Shown: positions 23,869 to 31,088 of the stretch, piece after piece
Position numbering within the stretch: position 1 is the first letter of the stretch
How the letters are laid out: each line of letters opens with the position of its first letter
NCBI GenBank assembly: GCA_016879935.1
Contig: JAACJQ010000080.1
Location: 1-32,297 of the forward strand
Direction of reading: 5' to 3'
DNA length: 32,297 bases
From: Archangiaceae bacterium
GTDB lineage: Bacteria > Myxococcota > Myxococcia > Myxococcales > Myxococcaceae
Position numbers and translations under genes: made by a program
Notes under the pieces: model-generated
What the model saw: the letters and a program-made list of their open reading frames with translations, nothing else
Told to the model about the DNA's origin: nothing
Database searches by the model: none

Positions 23869-25186
23869 GGGGCACCACCTTCGCCGAGAGGGTCGGCTCG
23901 GGCTCGCGGAACAGGCCGCGCAGCAAGCCCACGACCGTCACGCCGAGGAAGACATAGAGCCCACTGAAGACGGCGAGCCGGGCCTCGAGGCCCTCGACCC
24001 GAGTCGCGGCGTCGGCGGTGAGCAGCAACCCTCGCACCACGTACGGCTGCCGGCCCCACTCCGTCACCAACCAGCCGGCCTCCATCGCCAGCGGAGCCGC
24101 CACGCCCGCGGCCACCAGCGCAAAGAGGAACCAGCGCTGCGTCGGCCACTGCTTCTTCCGCCACCGAACCGCGAGCGCGAAGAGCGACAGCGCGGCGAGG
24201 AAGCTGCCGGCGCCGACCATCACCTGGAAGGCGAGGTGCATGCGCGTGACGGGAGGGCGCTCCGCGACCGGCACCTCGTCGAGCCCCGTGATGACCGCGG
24301 CCGGGTCGCCTTTGCCGAGCACCGACAACCCACACGGCACCTCGAGGCCGAAGCGCACCGCGCCTGTCGCTTCGTCGGGGAGCCCACCGATGAGCAGCGG
24401 CGCGCAGGCCTTCGTCGTGAAGTGCGCCTCCATGGCCGCCAACTTCCACGGCTGGTGCGCCGTCACCTGCTTCGCCGAGAAGTCACCCGAGAGCGGGAGC
24501 AGCAGCGCCGCGCTGGCTCCGATGGGGAGCGCGACGTCGAGGGCGAGGCGGTGAAAGCCCGGCTCCCGACCGCGCAGCAGCGCCGCACCGTGCACGGCGG
24601 CCATCACGAAGCCCGTCACCGCGTAACTCGAGAGCAACACGTGAACGACCTGCGTCGCTGCCGACGGTGCCGTGAACACGAGCCACGGCTGGTCGAGGAA
24701 CGCACGCTCCCCGTCCCACTGCACCGGCACCGGCACGTTCATGAACGCATTCACGACGGTCACGAAGCCGGCCGACGCCGCGCCCGACAGCGCCACCATC
24801 ACGCCCGAGAACCGGTACACGCGCCGCGACACCAGCGCGCGGCCGTAGAGCACGATGCCCAGGAAGATGGCCTCGAGGAAGAACGCCACCCCTTCGAGCG
24901 CGAACAACGGGCCGATGACTTCTCCGAAGCGCCGCATGAACGCTGGCCACAGCAGCCCGAGCTCGAGTGACAGCACCGTGCCCGAGACGGCCCCGACGGC
25001 GAAGAGAATCGCCGTGCCCTTCGCCATTCGTTGGGCCAGCAGCCGGTAGCGCGGGTCGTTCGTGCGGTCGGCCAGCGCCTCGGCGACGACGAGCAGCAAC
25101 GGCAGGCCGACGCCGAACGCAGCGAAGACGATGTGAAACGCCAGCGAGAGCCCCATCTGCGCGCGCGCCAGCGTGGCGGTCTCCAT
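23858..25186 (-). CDS. cydA: Cytochrome bd-type quinol oxidase subunit I
   Basis: The 442-residue product carries all expected haem ligands: His18 (AFHIVFAAFG; b595), His182 (VVHVLLSSYA; b558) and Met323 (AFQVMVGAG; b558). The Glu residues in ALEGVAFFLEA and the GRQPY signature (378-382) are also present. The region after QPWKLAAMEAHF (about 245-256), where quinol binds, is short, as in the CIO subgroup rather than the long-loop E. coli type. ATG at 25186 has GGAGG 4 nt upstream; the 16-codon longer frame lacks such a site. It lies 93 nt after the marR stop on the same strand, and one promoter before marR may serve all three genes. Confidence 0.92.
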   Translation of the reverse strand: METATLARAQMGLSLAFHIVFAAFGVGLPLLLVVAEALADRTNDPRYRLLAQRMAKGTAILFAVGAVSGTVLSLELGLLWPAFMRRFGEVIGPLFALEGVAFFLEAIFLGIVLYGRALVSRRVYRFSGVMVALSGAASAGFVTVVNAFMNVPVPVQWDGERAFLDQPWLVFTAPSAATQVVHVLLSSYAVTGFVMAAVHGAALLRGREPGFHRLALDVALPIGASAALLLPLSGDFSAKQVTAHQPWKLAAMEAHFTTKACAPLLIGGLPDEATGAVRFGLEVPCGLSVLGKGDPAAVITGLDEVPVAERPPVTRMHLAFQVMVGAGSFLAALSLFALAVRWRKKQWPTQRWFLFALVAAGVAAPLAMEAGWLVTEWGRQPYVVRGLLLTADAATRVEGLEARLAVFSGLYVFLGVTVVGLLRGLFREPEPTLSAKVVPHGA

Positions 25187-25279
25187 GGTGCCTCCAGTGG
25201 TGGGCAGGTAGTGACCTCGGGCAGCCGTCGCCATCTCGACGAGCGGCCGGGCCGATGGGCGCGAGAAGCCCTGTGCATG

Positions 25280-25738
25280 TCACTCGAGCACGGCCAACAG
25301 GCGTCGAAGCGAGCGCTTGAGTGCCTCGAGCTCTGCCTTCCCGAGCGCCGGAGCCACGTCTCGTTCGATGCGCTCGAGCACGCCCGTTCCGTGCAGCATC
25401 GCCTCGACGCCTGCCGCCGTGAGCGCGACCCGTCTGGCCCGCGCGTCATCGGGGTCGGGCTCGACGCGCACCAGGCCCTGCCGGGCGAGCTCGGCGACGA
25501 GCGGCTGCACGGCCTGCTTCGTCACTCCAACGTGCTCGGCCAGCGCGGTGATGCGAATACCCGTGGGCGCCTGCAGGTAGGGCAGCAGCTTCGTGTGCGC
25601 CTCACGCAACACCGGCCGGCCCGCCTCGGCGTTCACCTGACTGATGCCCCGCTCGTTCCACAGCTGCCCACAGCGAATCAGCAAGAACCCCAGGCTGTCC
25701 GCCTGCCGCTTTCGGAGCCGTTCGAGTCGCCTCTGCAT
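25280..25738 (-). CDS. MarR-family transcriptional regulator
   Basis: The 152-residue product is a dimeric winged-helix regulator. Helices at about 1-55 and 120-152 would form the dimer interface. The DNA-binding part is GIRITALAEHVGVTKQAVQP (60-79), LVAELARQGLVRVEPDPDD and the wing ARRVALT. No redox-active cysteine pair is evident (one Cys, in IRCGQLW), so a small ligand is more likely than a thiol switch. The ATG has TATCAT 6 nt upstream and no Shine-Dalgarno, and an operator-like dyad covers that hexamer. The gene heads the cydAB cluster. Confidence 0.9.
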   Translation of the reverse strand: MQRRLERLRKRQADSLGFLLIRCGQLWNERGISQVNAEAGRPVLREAHTKLLPYLQAPTGIRITALAEHVGVTKQAVQPLVAELARQGLVRVEPDPDDARARRVALTAAGVEAMLHGTGVLERIERDVAPALGKAELEALKRSLRRLLAVLE

Positions 25739-25739
25739 T

Positions 25740-25774
25740 GGTCAATGATACTTGACGATGATTCACCAGGCACG
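25740..25774. promoter_or_regulatory. Probable MarR operator, copy 1 (marR-cydAB promoter)
   Basis: The element starts GGTCAATGA, then CTTGACGAT and ATTC. It contains the dyad TCAA-N6-TTGA (25742-25755). On the minus strand the dyad covers TATCAT (25745-25750), the likely -10 box, 6 nt before the marR ATG. A bound repressor would block the polymerase. A matching element lies at 26228. No other stretch of this pattern was noticed in the window. Confidence 0.6.
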
Positions 25775-25934
25775 TCTCGACCGAAGACGAATCGTGGGAG
25801 TCGCCGACCTCGAGCGCCGCCCAGCACGCGCCGCGCAGGAGGCGAGCCGGTCGGAACGCCTCAGAAGGCCGCGATCGCGCGTCGACGTCGCACCCGCCAT
25901 GATGTCGCCCCCTTCTTCACCCTCGAGGAATGCC

Positions 25935-26183
25935 ATGACGAAGCTCGCGCAGGTGATGGTGTTGATGTGCTCGCTGTCGGCGTTCGCCGGCGACAAGGAG
26001 AAACCAGGCGCGTCACCGGCACCGAAGCAGGCCTCGGTGCTCCCGGGGTGCGCGTGCTCGACGGGCCTGACGCTGACGTCGGTGGTGGTGCACAACTGCA
26101 CGTGTCCCGGCGATGACGGCAAACCGCTCCAGTGCGTGGTGGCGGCCGGCGGCGTGGGCGTCTCGGTTTCGTGCTCACGCTGA
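25935..26183 (+). CDS. Small secreted Cys-rich protein
   Basis: The 82-residue product has a signal peptide (MTKLAQVMVLMCSLSAFAG, cleavage after FA). The mature chain has a Pro/Ala/Lys linker and then six cysteines arranged as CAC, CTC, C and C between about 39 and 80, suggesting disulfides or metal binding. GAGGAA lies 6 nt before the ATG, which fixes the start; the frame is open back to 25752 but the upstream residues are unlike protein. It sits between two copies of the MarR-type element, but nothing shows that it belongs to that regulon. The family is unknown. Confidence 0.6.
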   Translation: MTKLAQVMVLMCSLSAFAGDKEKPGASPAPKQASVLPGCACSTGLTLTSVVVHNCTCPGDDGKPLQCVVAAGGVGVSVSCSR

Positions 26184-26227
26184 CGGCGCGTTCCTGAGAC
26201 ACGTCGAGAAGACCGGTCGAGCCAGAC

Positions 26228-26262
26228 GGTCAATGACCCTTGACGATTATTCGTCAAGCGCG
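26228..26262. promoter_or_regulatory. Probable MarR operator, copy 2 (dehalogenase-like gene)
   Basis: Twenty-eight of 35 bases match copy 1 at 25740, in the same orientation. Here a second, perfect dyad is present: CTTGACGA and TCGTCAAG with a 4-bp spacer (26239-26258). The TCAA-N6-TTGA dyad is also kept. The hydrolase ATG lies 13 nt beyond the element. A shared regulator is the natural explanation. Confidence 0.6.
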
Positions 26263-26275
26263 ATTGACTATCTTG

Positions 26276-27142
26276 ATGACCACCACGCCAGCGTTTCCGT
26301 TCTCGTCGAAGCTCGTCGATCTGGGCGATGGCGAGGCCCTCTCGGTCACCGACGTCGGCAGCGGCCCGACTGTCGTCTTCGCCCACGGCACGCCGACGTG
26401 GTCGTACGAGTGGCGTCATCTGCTCCGCGCGCTCGAGCCCCGCTTTCGGTGCATCGCCGTCGACCACCTCGGCTTCGGGCGCTCGGCGCGCCCCTCGCAC
26501 GCCGACTACTCACCCGAAGCGCACGCGCGCCGGTTCTCGAAGGTGCTCGAAGTGCTGGGCGTCGGCAGCCATCACCTCGTGGTGCACGACTTCGGCGGGC
26601 CCATCGCGCTCGATGGTGCGCTCGCCCACCCCGAACGCGTCGCCTCGGTCACGCTCTTCAACACCTTCGCGTGGCCGTTCACGGGCGACCCGGCTTCGCG
26701 GCGGAGAGCACGGCTCGCGGGCACGTCGTTGTTCCGCTGGGCGTATGGCGCGCTCAACCTGTCGTTCGTCATCTCACGCTCGGCGTGGGGCGACCGCAAG
26801 ACGGTGACCGACGAGACGTGGCCGCCCTACCTCTCGGTCTTTCCCGACGCGGCGTCACGGCGTCTCGTGCTCTGGGCGCTCGCGAAGAGCCTGCTCGGCT
26901 CGACCGCGTTCTTCGAGTCACTGTGGGCGCGCCGTGAGCGCCTGGCGTCGACCCCCATGCACGTCGTCTGGGGAATGAAGGACTCGGCGTTTCCACCCTC
27001 GGCGCTTGTGAAGCTTCGCGAAGCCTGGCCTCACGCGTCGGTGCACGAGCTGGCCGCGGCCGGGCATTGGCCCCACGAGGAGCAGCCCGAGGTCTGCGCC
27101 CGCTCGCTCCTGCAGTTCCTCGACGGGCTCACTTCCCCTTGA
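26276..27142 (+). CDS. Alpha/beta hydrolase, haloalkane dehalogenase-like
   Basis: The 288-residue product has an Asp nucleophile in VVHDFGGPI (Asp105), unlike the Ser of esterases, with the acid Asp236 in WGMKDSAFPP and His264 in AAGHWPHEEQP. HGTPTWSYEWRHLL (38-51) matches the oxyanion region of haloalkane dehalogenases. Yet the usual halide-holding residues differ: Thr39 stands where Glu or Asn is usual, and Phe106 replaces the Trp after the nucleophile. An epoxide hydrolase-like or other C-X hydrolysis is possible, and dehalogenation is not certain. The start is the ATG after the operator; a TTG inside the operator is open but unlikely. It overlaps the convergent lipoprotein gene by 14 bp. 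Confidence 0.82.
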   Translation: MTTTPAFPFSSKLVDLGDGEALSVTDVGSGPTVVFAHGTPTWSYEWRHLLRALEPRFRCIAVDHLGFGRSARPSHADYSPEAHARRFSKVLEVLGVGSHHLVVHDFGGPIALDGALAHPERVASVTLFNTFAWPFTGDPASRRRARLAGTSLFRWAYGALNLSFVISRSAWGDRKTVTDETWPPYLSVFPDAASRRLVLWALAKSLLGSTAFFESLWARRERLASTPMHVVWGMKDSAFPPSALVKLREAWPHASVHELAAAGHWPHEEQPEVCARSLLQFLDGLTSP

Positions 27143-27977
27143 GCTCGAAGAGCTGCTTCTTCTCCTGGTCGACGCCGACGCGCAGGCCGATGAGCTCGGC
27201 GTGCACGAGCCGGCCGGCGCCCCAGTCCTCCATGCCGCCGCCGTAGCCCACGGTCTCGCCTGCGGCCTTCTCCTGCACCTTGCCCACCTTGCGCAGCTTC
27301 TTGTCGACCTCGCCCTTGCCGAAGGTGAAGACGACGCGCGCCGTCAGCCCGAGCGCGTTGGTCTGCTGAAACGTCTTCGCCTCACTCATGGACTTGATGG
27401 GCAGCGAGAAGGCGACGGGCGAGGCGAGCCACATGTTCTGCGAGAACTCCGAGCCCTCCTTGGCCGCCGACGCGTTCGGAGACCCGGCTTTCGCCTCGGT
27501 CCACGCGATGGCGATGCGGCCGATGGAGTCGGTGCAGTCGACGGTTCCCAGCACCTCGATGGGCAGCACGCCCGCAGCAGCGTCGTGCGGCTTGAGCGTC
27601 ACCTGATTCGGCGCGCGCAGCCGGTACATGAACCGCTTGCCTTCGAACGACTTCGCGACGTCGGCGCGGCGGGCGGCGTTGGCCTTCTTCTCTTCGGGCG
27701 TCGCCCCGGGCGCTTCACCGGGGAAGAGGGCCCACAGGCCTTCGGGGCACGGGCCATCGGGCACCAGCCGCTCGCTCGAGGCGTCGTCGTAGGGCGGGTC
27801 GAGCTTCACCGTGTCGACCGGAGCGACCAGCTTGTCTTCCTTCTTCGCGGCCTTCTCGGCCTCCTGCTTCTCTTTGAGCTCGGCGAGCTGCTTCTCGGCG
27901 CGCTTCGCCCGGTTCTCGGGGCACGCCAGCAGGAACATCGCCACCAGACTCACGGCCACCGCGCGAAGGCTCGTCAT
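27129..27977 (-). CDS. Lipoprotein with Lys/Glu-rich coiled-coil start
   Basis: The 282-residue product starts MTSLRAVAVSLVAMFLLAC with a good lipobox (LLAC), so Cys19 is lipidated. Residues about 23-50 are a charged coiled coil (RAEKQLAELKEKQEAEKAAK), then a Pro/Asp linker. A domain of about 200 residues follows with strands such as FMYRLRAPNQVTLKP and LTARVVFTFGKGEV. No family is recognised. TACGGT lies 9 nt before the ATG. The Gly-rich lipoprotein gene ends 76 nt upstream on the same strand. Confidence 0.75.
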   Translation of the reverse strand: MTSLRAVAVSLVAMFLLACPENRAKRAEKQLAELKEKQEAEKAAKKEDKLVAPVDTVKLDPPYDDASSERLVPDGPCPEGLWALFPGEAPGATPEEKKANAARRADVAKSFEGKRFMYRLRAPNQVTLKPHDAAAGVLPIEVLGTVDCTDSIGRIAIAWTEAKAGSPNASAAKEGSEFSQNMWLASPVAFSLPIKSMSEAKTFQQTNALGLTARVVFTFGKGEVDKKLRKVGKVQEKAAGETVGYGGGMEDWGAGRLVHAELIGLRVGVDQEKKQLFELKGK

Positions 27978-28053
27978 GGGTCGCGCACCGTACACCAGCT
28001 GCGCGAAGGCTCAGCACTGATGGTCTTGCGCGGTGAAGGCGCCCGCCTGCGGC

Positions 28054-30714
28054 TCAGAACGAGCGGAGCTGGAACGACTGACCCGCCGGGCCGACGTTGG
28101 CACCCGTCTCGGCAGGCCCACCGTTTCCTGCGGTGCCCGGCTGCGAGTAGGTGATCTGCGTCGTCGTGATGGAAGACGCCGACGTGGTCGCGACGCCGAT
28201 GACCGCGCCACCTGCCCCACCTGCGCCGTGCCCGCCACGCCCGCCGCGGCCGCCATCTCCACCACGCCCACCGATGCGCGAGACACCCTGCGAGCCGACG
28301 TCGTGCGTCGACCCTCGGCCGAAGCCCTTGAGACCGCCGTCACCACCACGGCCTCCGCGCCCGCCAGTGCCGCCGCTGCCGGTCGTGACAGTCACCTGTC
28401 GCGCGGTCACCTGCGAGCTCCAGAGAACGAGGCCGATGCTCGCACCACCCGCGCCACCCGTGAGGCCGCGCGTGCCGAGACAGCCGCCCGAGCCACCACC
28501 GCCACCAGCGCTGCCGTACGTGTAGCACTTGCAGTAGCAGACGATGGAGATGCACTCGCGAGTGCAGCCGCCGCCGCCGCCGCCACCACCGCCGCCACCT
28601 TCGCCAGACGTTCCGCTCGTGCCGAAGGTCAGCGCGGGCGCGAGATAGCCAGCGACCGTGAGGGTTCCGAGGCTGGCAGGAGCGGCTGCGTTCGTTCCGT
28701 CAGTGCCATCAGCTCCAGTGGCGCCGAGCTGCTGCGCGGTCGCCGTGTCGTAGCTCGCGCCAGGGTCGCTGTTGCCGCCGCTGCCCGTACCACCCGACGA
28801 GCCGCTGACGCCGCTGCCGCCGCTGCGCCCACCGGGGAACGGGTTCCCGTCGCTCGCGGTGCCGCTGTAGTTGTGGCTCCAGCCGGGAATGCCGCCGTTG
28901 CCGCCGCGCTTGCCGCAGGTGCTGGAGCCGCCCGCGCCGCCGTTGGGCCACGCAGCCGTTCCGCCGCAGATGCCGAAGCCGAGCACGTTGGTGGTGTCGT
29001 AGATGTTGCCCGCGACGCCGACGGAGCCGTTGTTGCCATTGTCGCCCGTCGTGCCCGGAGCACCATCGCGGCCGTTGGCGCCGTTGCCCGCGCGCACCTG
29101 AACGAGCTCGAGCCGCACACCGACCGAGTTCGAGATGCGCGCGCCATATGCCACCGCACCGTTGCCGTTCGAGTCGACGCCGGTCGCGTTGTCCGAGCGG
29201 AACTGGAGGAACTGCAGCATCACGCCCGCGTCGACCGCCACGCCGGCGTCGCCGATGACGAGAGCCGGGTTCCCTCCGGCGATGACGGTCGCGTTGGTCG
29301 ACGCGCGCGTCCACCTCAGGGTCGTCGGCTGGTAGCCGCCCGCGATGTTCTTCCCCGAGACGCTGGCGACGACGAGCGGGCCGGTGAAGGCGCCCGACGA
29401 GACGTAGACGTCGCGCTTGTTCTGCGCGACCGCCTTGCGCAGGCCCTCTTCGATGGTGAGCACCGGCTCGTCACGCGTGCCGATGTTGGTGTCGTCACCG
29501 GTGAGCGAGACGAAGATGCCGTTGTTCACCTCGCCGTCCATGCCGTCGCAGTTCGCGTCGGTGAAGGCGACGTCGGGCAGGTCGACCGCGCTCGTGAAGG
29601 TGCACTGGTACTCGCAACCGTTGGCCGGGTCGGTGTCGAGGTCGAAGAAGCCGGTGTTGCAGGTGAAGGCGCACTGCCCAGCGGCGCACGACGAGGTCGC
29701 GTTCGTGGCCACACAGCGGCGGCCGCACATGCCGCAGTGGTTCACGCTCGTCTGGGTGTTCTCTTCGCAGCCGTCGGTGAGCCGGCCGTTGCAGTCGTCG
29801 AACGGCGCCGTGCACATGCCGATGTCGCACTGGCCCGCGAGACAACGCGGCGTCGCGTTCTGCACCATGCAGGCGTTGCCGCAGCGGCCGCAGTTGGCCA
29901 CGTCGGTCTGCAGGCTGATGCCGTTGTCGGGCGTGCCGTCACAGTCGTCGTCGAGGCCGTTGCAGAGCTCGATGCCGGCGTCTCCGGGCTTGCAGACGAA
30001 GGTGCCGCCGTCGGCGCATGACGGCACGGTGCGCTGGCAGACGCCCAGCCCGCAGGTGACGGTGGGCAGGTCTTCGTCGGTGCGGCCGTCACAGTCGTCG
30101 TCGCGGCCATTGCAGCTCTCGACGACCGGGGTCTCGGCGGTGCAGGCGGAGTAGCCACTGACGCCGTCGCAGGTGCGCGTGCCGCTGCAGGTGCCGAAGC
30201 CATTCGCGTTCATGCACGAAACCATCTGGCCCTGGTTCGCGGCGGTGCAGTCGCAGCTCGCCGAGCTCGGCGTGCACTGCTGCGACTTCGGCCGGCCGTC
30301 GGTGCCCACGCCGTTGAGGCAGCGGTACGAGGTCGGGCACGTCTGGTCGAACGCACAGTCGCGGCCGCACACGCCTTCGCCGTTCACCACGATGCACTTG
30401 TCGGACGGGTACGGGCAGTCGCTGTCGAGCTGGCAGGCCTGGCAGAGCCCACCGCGGTCGGGAACACACGCGTAGCGCAGCGGCGTCAGCTGCGTGCAGA
30501 CCTCGGTCGCCATGCAGCCGTCGGCGCACTTGCGGCGGCAGACGGGCTGCGTGCCCGGCGCGCCTTCGCACAGGCCCGTCGCGCACTGCTCGTCACGCAG
30601 ACAGTCTTCACCTTCCTGCTTCAGCGTCATCTGCGCCGGCGGCTCGCGGTTGCACGTGCACCCGGCAACAGAGAGGGTGAGCGCGAAGGCAACGAGGGCT
30701 GAGCGGCTGAACAT
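28054..30714 (-). CDS. Large Cys-rich and Gly-rich surface lipoprotein with MopE-type motifs
   Basis: The 886-residue product starts MFSRSALVAFALTLSVAGC, a lipobox with Cys19. GGGAG lies 9 nt before the ATG. Residues 30-370 hold about fifty cysteines in EGF-like or dickkopf-like spacings, and two MopE-type metal-binding motifs, CNGRDDDCDG (201-210) and CNGLDDDCDG (251-260). Residues 405-545 read like a right-handed beta-helix (DUF1565 style: GTRDEPVLTIEEGLRKA). Residues 545-860 are Gly-rich, collagen- and PGRS-like (GGRGGRGGDGG), and include a cluster of five cysteines (717-730) between two Gly runs. Proteins of this make are common on myxobacterial cells. Function is unknown; surface adhesion or metal binding is plausible. 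Confidence 0.85.
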   Translation of the reverse strand: MFSRSALVAFALTLSVAGCTCNREPPAQMTLKQEGEDCLRDEQCATGLCEGAPGTQPVCRRKCADGCMATEVCTQLTPLRYACVPDRGGLCQACQLDSDCPYPSDKCIVVNGEGVCGRDCAFDQTCPTSYRCLNGVGTDGRPKSQQCTPSSASCDCTAANQGQMVSCMNANGFGTCSGTRTCDGVSGYSACTAETPVVESCNGRDDDCDGRTDEDLPTVTCGLGVCQRTVPSCADGGTFVCKPGDAGIELCNGLDDDCDGTPDNGISLQTDVANCGRCGNACMVQNATPRCLAGQCDIGMCTAPFDDCNGRLTDGCEENTQTSVNHCGMCGRRCVATNATSSCAAGQCAFTCNTGFFDLDTDPANGCEYQCTFTSAVDLPDVAFTDANCDGMDGEVNNGIFVSLTGDDTNIGTRDEPVLTIEEGLRKAVAQNKRDVYVSSGAFTGPLVVASVSGKNIAGGYQPTTLRWTRASTNATVIAGGNPALVIGDAGVAVDAGVMLQFLQFRSDNATGVDSNGNGAVAYGARISNSVGVRLELVQVRAGNGANGRDGAPGTTGDNGNNGSVGVAGNIYDTTNVLGFGICGGTAAWPNGGAGGSSTCGKRGGNGGIPGWSHNYSGTASDGNPFPGGRSGGSGVSGSSGGTGSGGNSDPGASYDTATAQQLGATGADGTDGTNAAAPASLGTLTVAGYLAPALTFGTSGTSGEGGGGGGGGGGGCTRECISIVCYCKCYTYGSAGGGGGSGGCLGTRGLTGGAGGASIGLVLWSSQVTARQVTVTTGSGGTGGRGGRGGDGGLKGFGRGSTHDVGSQGVSRIGGRGGDGGRGGRGGHGAGGAGGAVIGVATTSASSITTTQITYSQPGTAGNGGPAETGANVGPAGQSFQLRSF
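28567..28599 (-). repeat. GGC/GGT codon run (poly-Gly)
   Basis: Eleven consecutive glycine codons, GGC with a few GGT, lie inside the large lipoprotein gene. This is a trinucleotide tract liable to slip in steps of one codon, without frameshift. Confidence 0.75.
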
Positions 30715-30743
30715 GCGGTGACTCCCAGAGCGGCCCGAATCAG

Positions 30744-30765
30744 CTGGTGGAGAAGCCTCCACCAG
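30744..30765. terminator. Hairpin without T-run, possible terminator
   Basis: CTGGTGGAG and CTCCACCAG form a perfect 9-bp stem with a 4-nt loop. It lies 30 nt before the start of the large lipoprotein gene and after the upstream open frame. With no T-run on either strand it could equally be an mRNA leader structure. Confidence 0.35.
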
Positions 30766-30797
30766 AGCACGGGCCGGGCGCCATCGCACATTTCCCT

Positions 30798-30947
30798 TCA
30801 GGGCGACAAGAGGCTGGCCAGAACCCGAGGGGTGCCTCTGCATCGTGCACGGAACTCCATCGGAGCCAGCTCATCGAACGCCACGCACGGAAACGAGCCT
30901 CCGACGCGCGCGACATCGAAGGGCACCTCACCCGAGAGCGCGTACAC
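30798..30947 (-). pseudogene. Possible gene remnant or very small ORF
   Basis: A 49-codon frame from GTG at 30947 reads like a real protein end: VYALSGEVPFDVARVGGSFP, then CVAFDELAPMEF and VLASLLSP. The same frame is open further upstream (ASSIGECVY), but with no start codon and with rising Arg content, so the beginning seems lost. No Shine-Dalgarno is seen. It may be the tail of a decayed gene. Evidence is only amino-acid composition. Confidence 0.3.
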
Positions 30948-31088
30948 GCACTCGCCGATGCTCGACGCGGACCTCGAGGCCGCAACGACACCGCCTTTGC
31001 GACGGCGAATTCGAGCTGGAAACGCGCCAACGCCGCGTCACCGCAAGAGACGGTGCGCGGCGTTGCGTGCGCCCAGCGAGCTGCGACT

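Larger units (their letters stand above)
30715..31088. other. Gap of 374 bp between minus-strand lipoprotein genes
   Basis: This stretch holds the ribosome binding site of the large lipoprotein gene, a hairpin at 30744-30765 and a short open frame at 30798-30947 that may be the end of a lost gene. Other open frames across it are Arg/Ser-rich and look like noise. No RNA gene is seen. Confidence 0.5.

Noticed and set aside
28033-30021. A 660-codon plus-strand frame opposite the large lipoprotein gene
   Set aside because: Its Ala/Arg/Val repeats mirror the Gly-rich and Cys-rich codons of the real gene; no start signal or domain.
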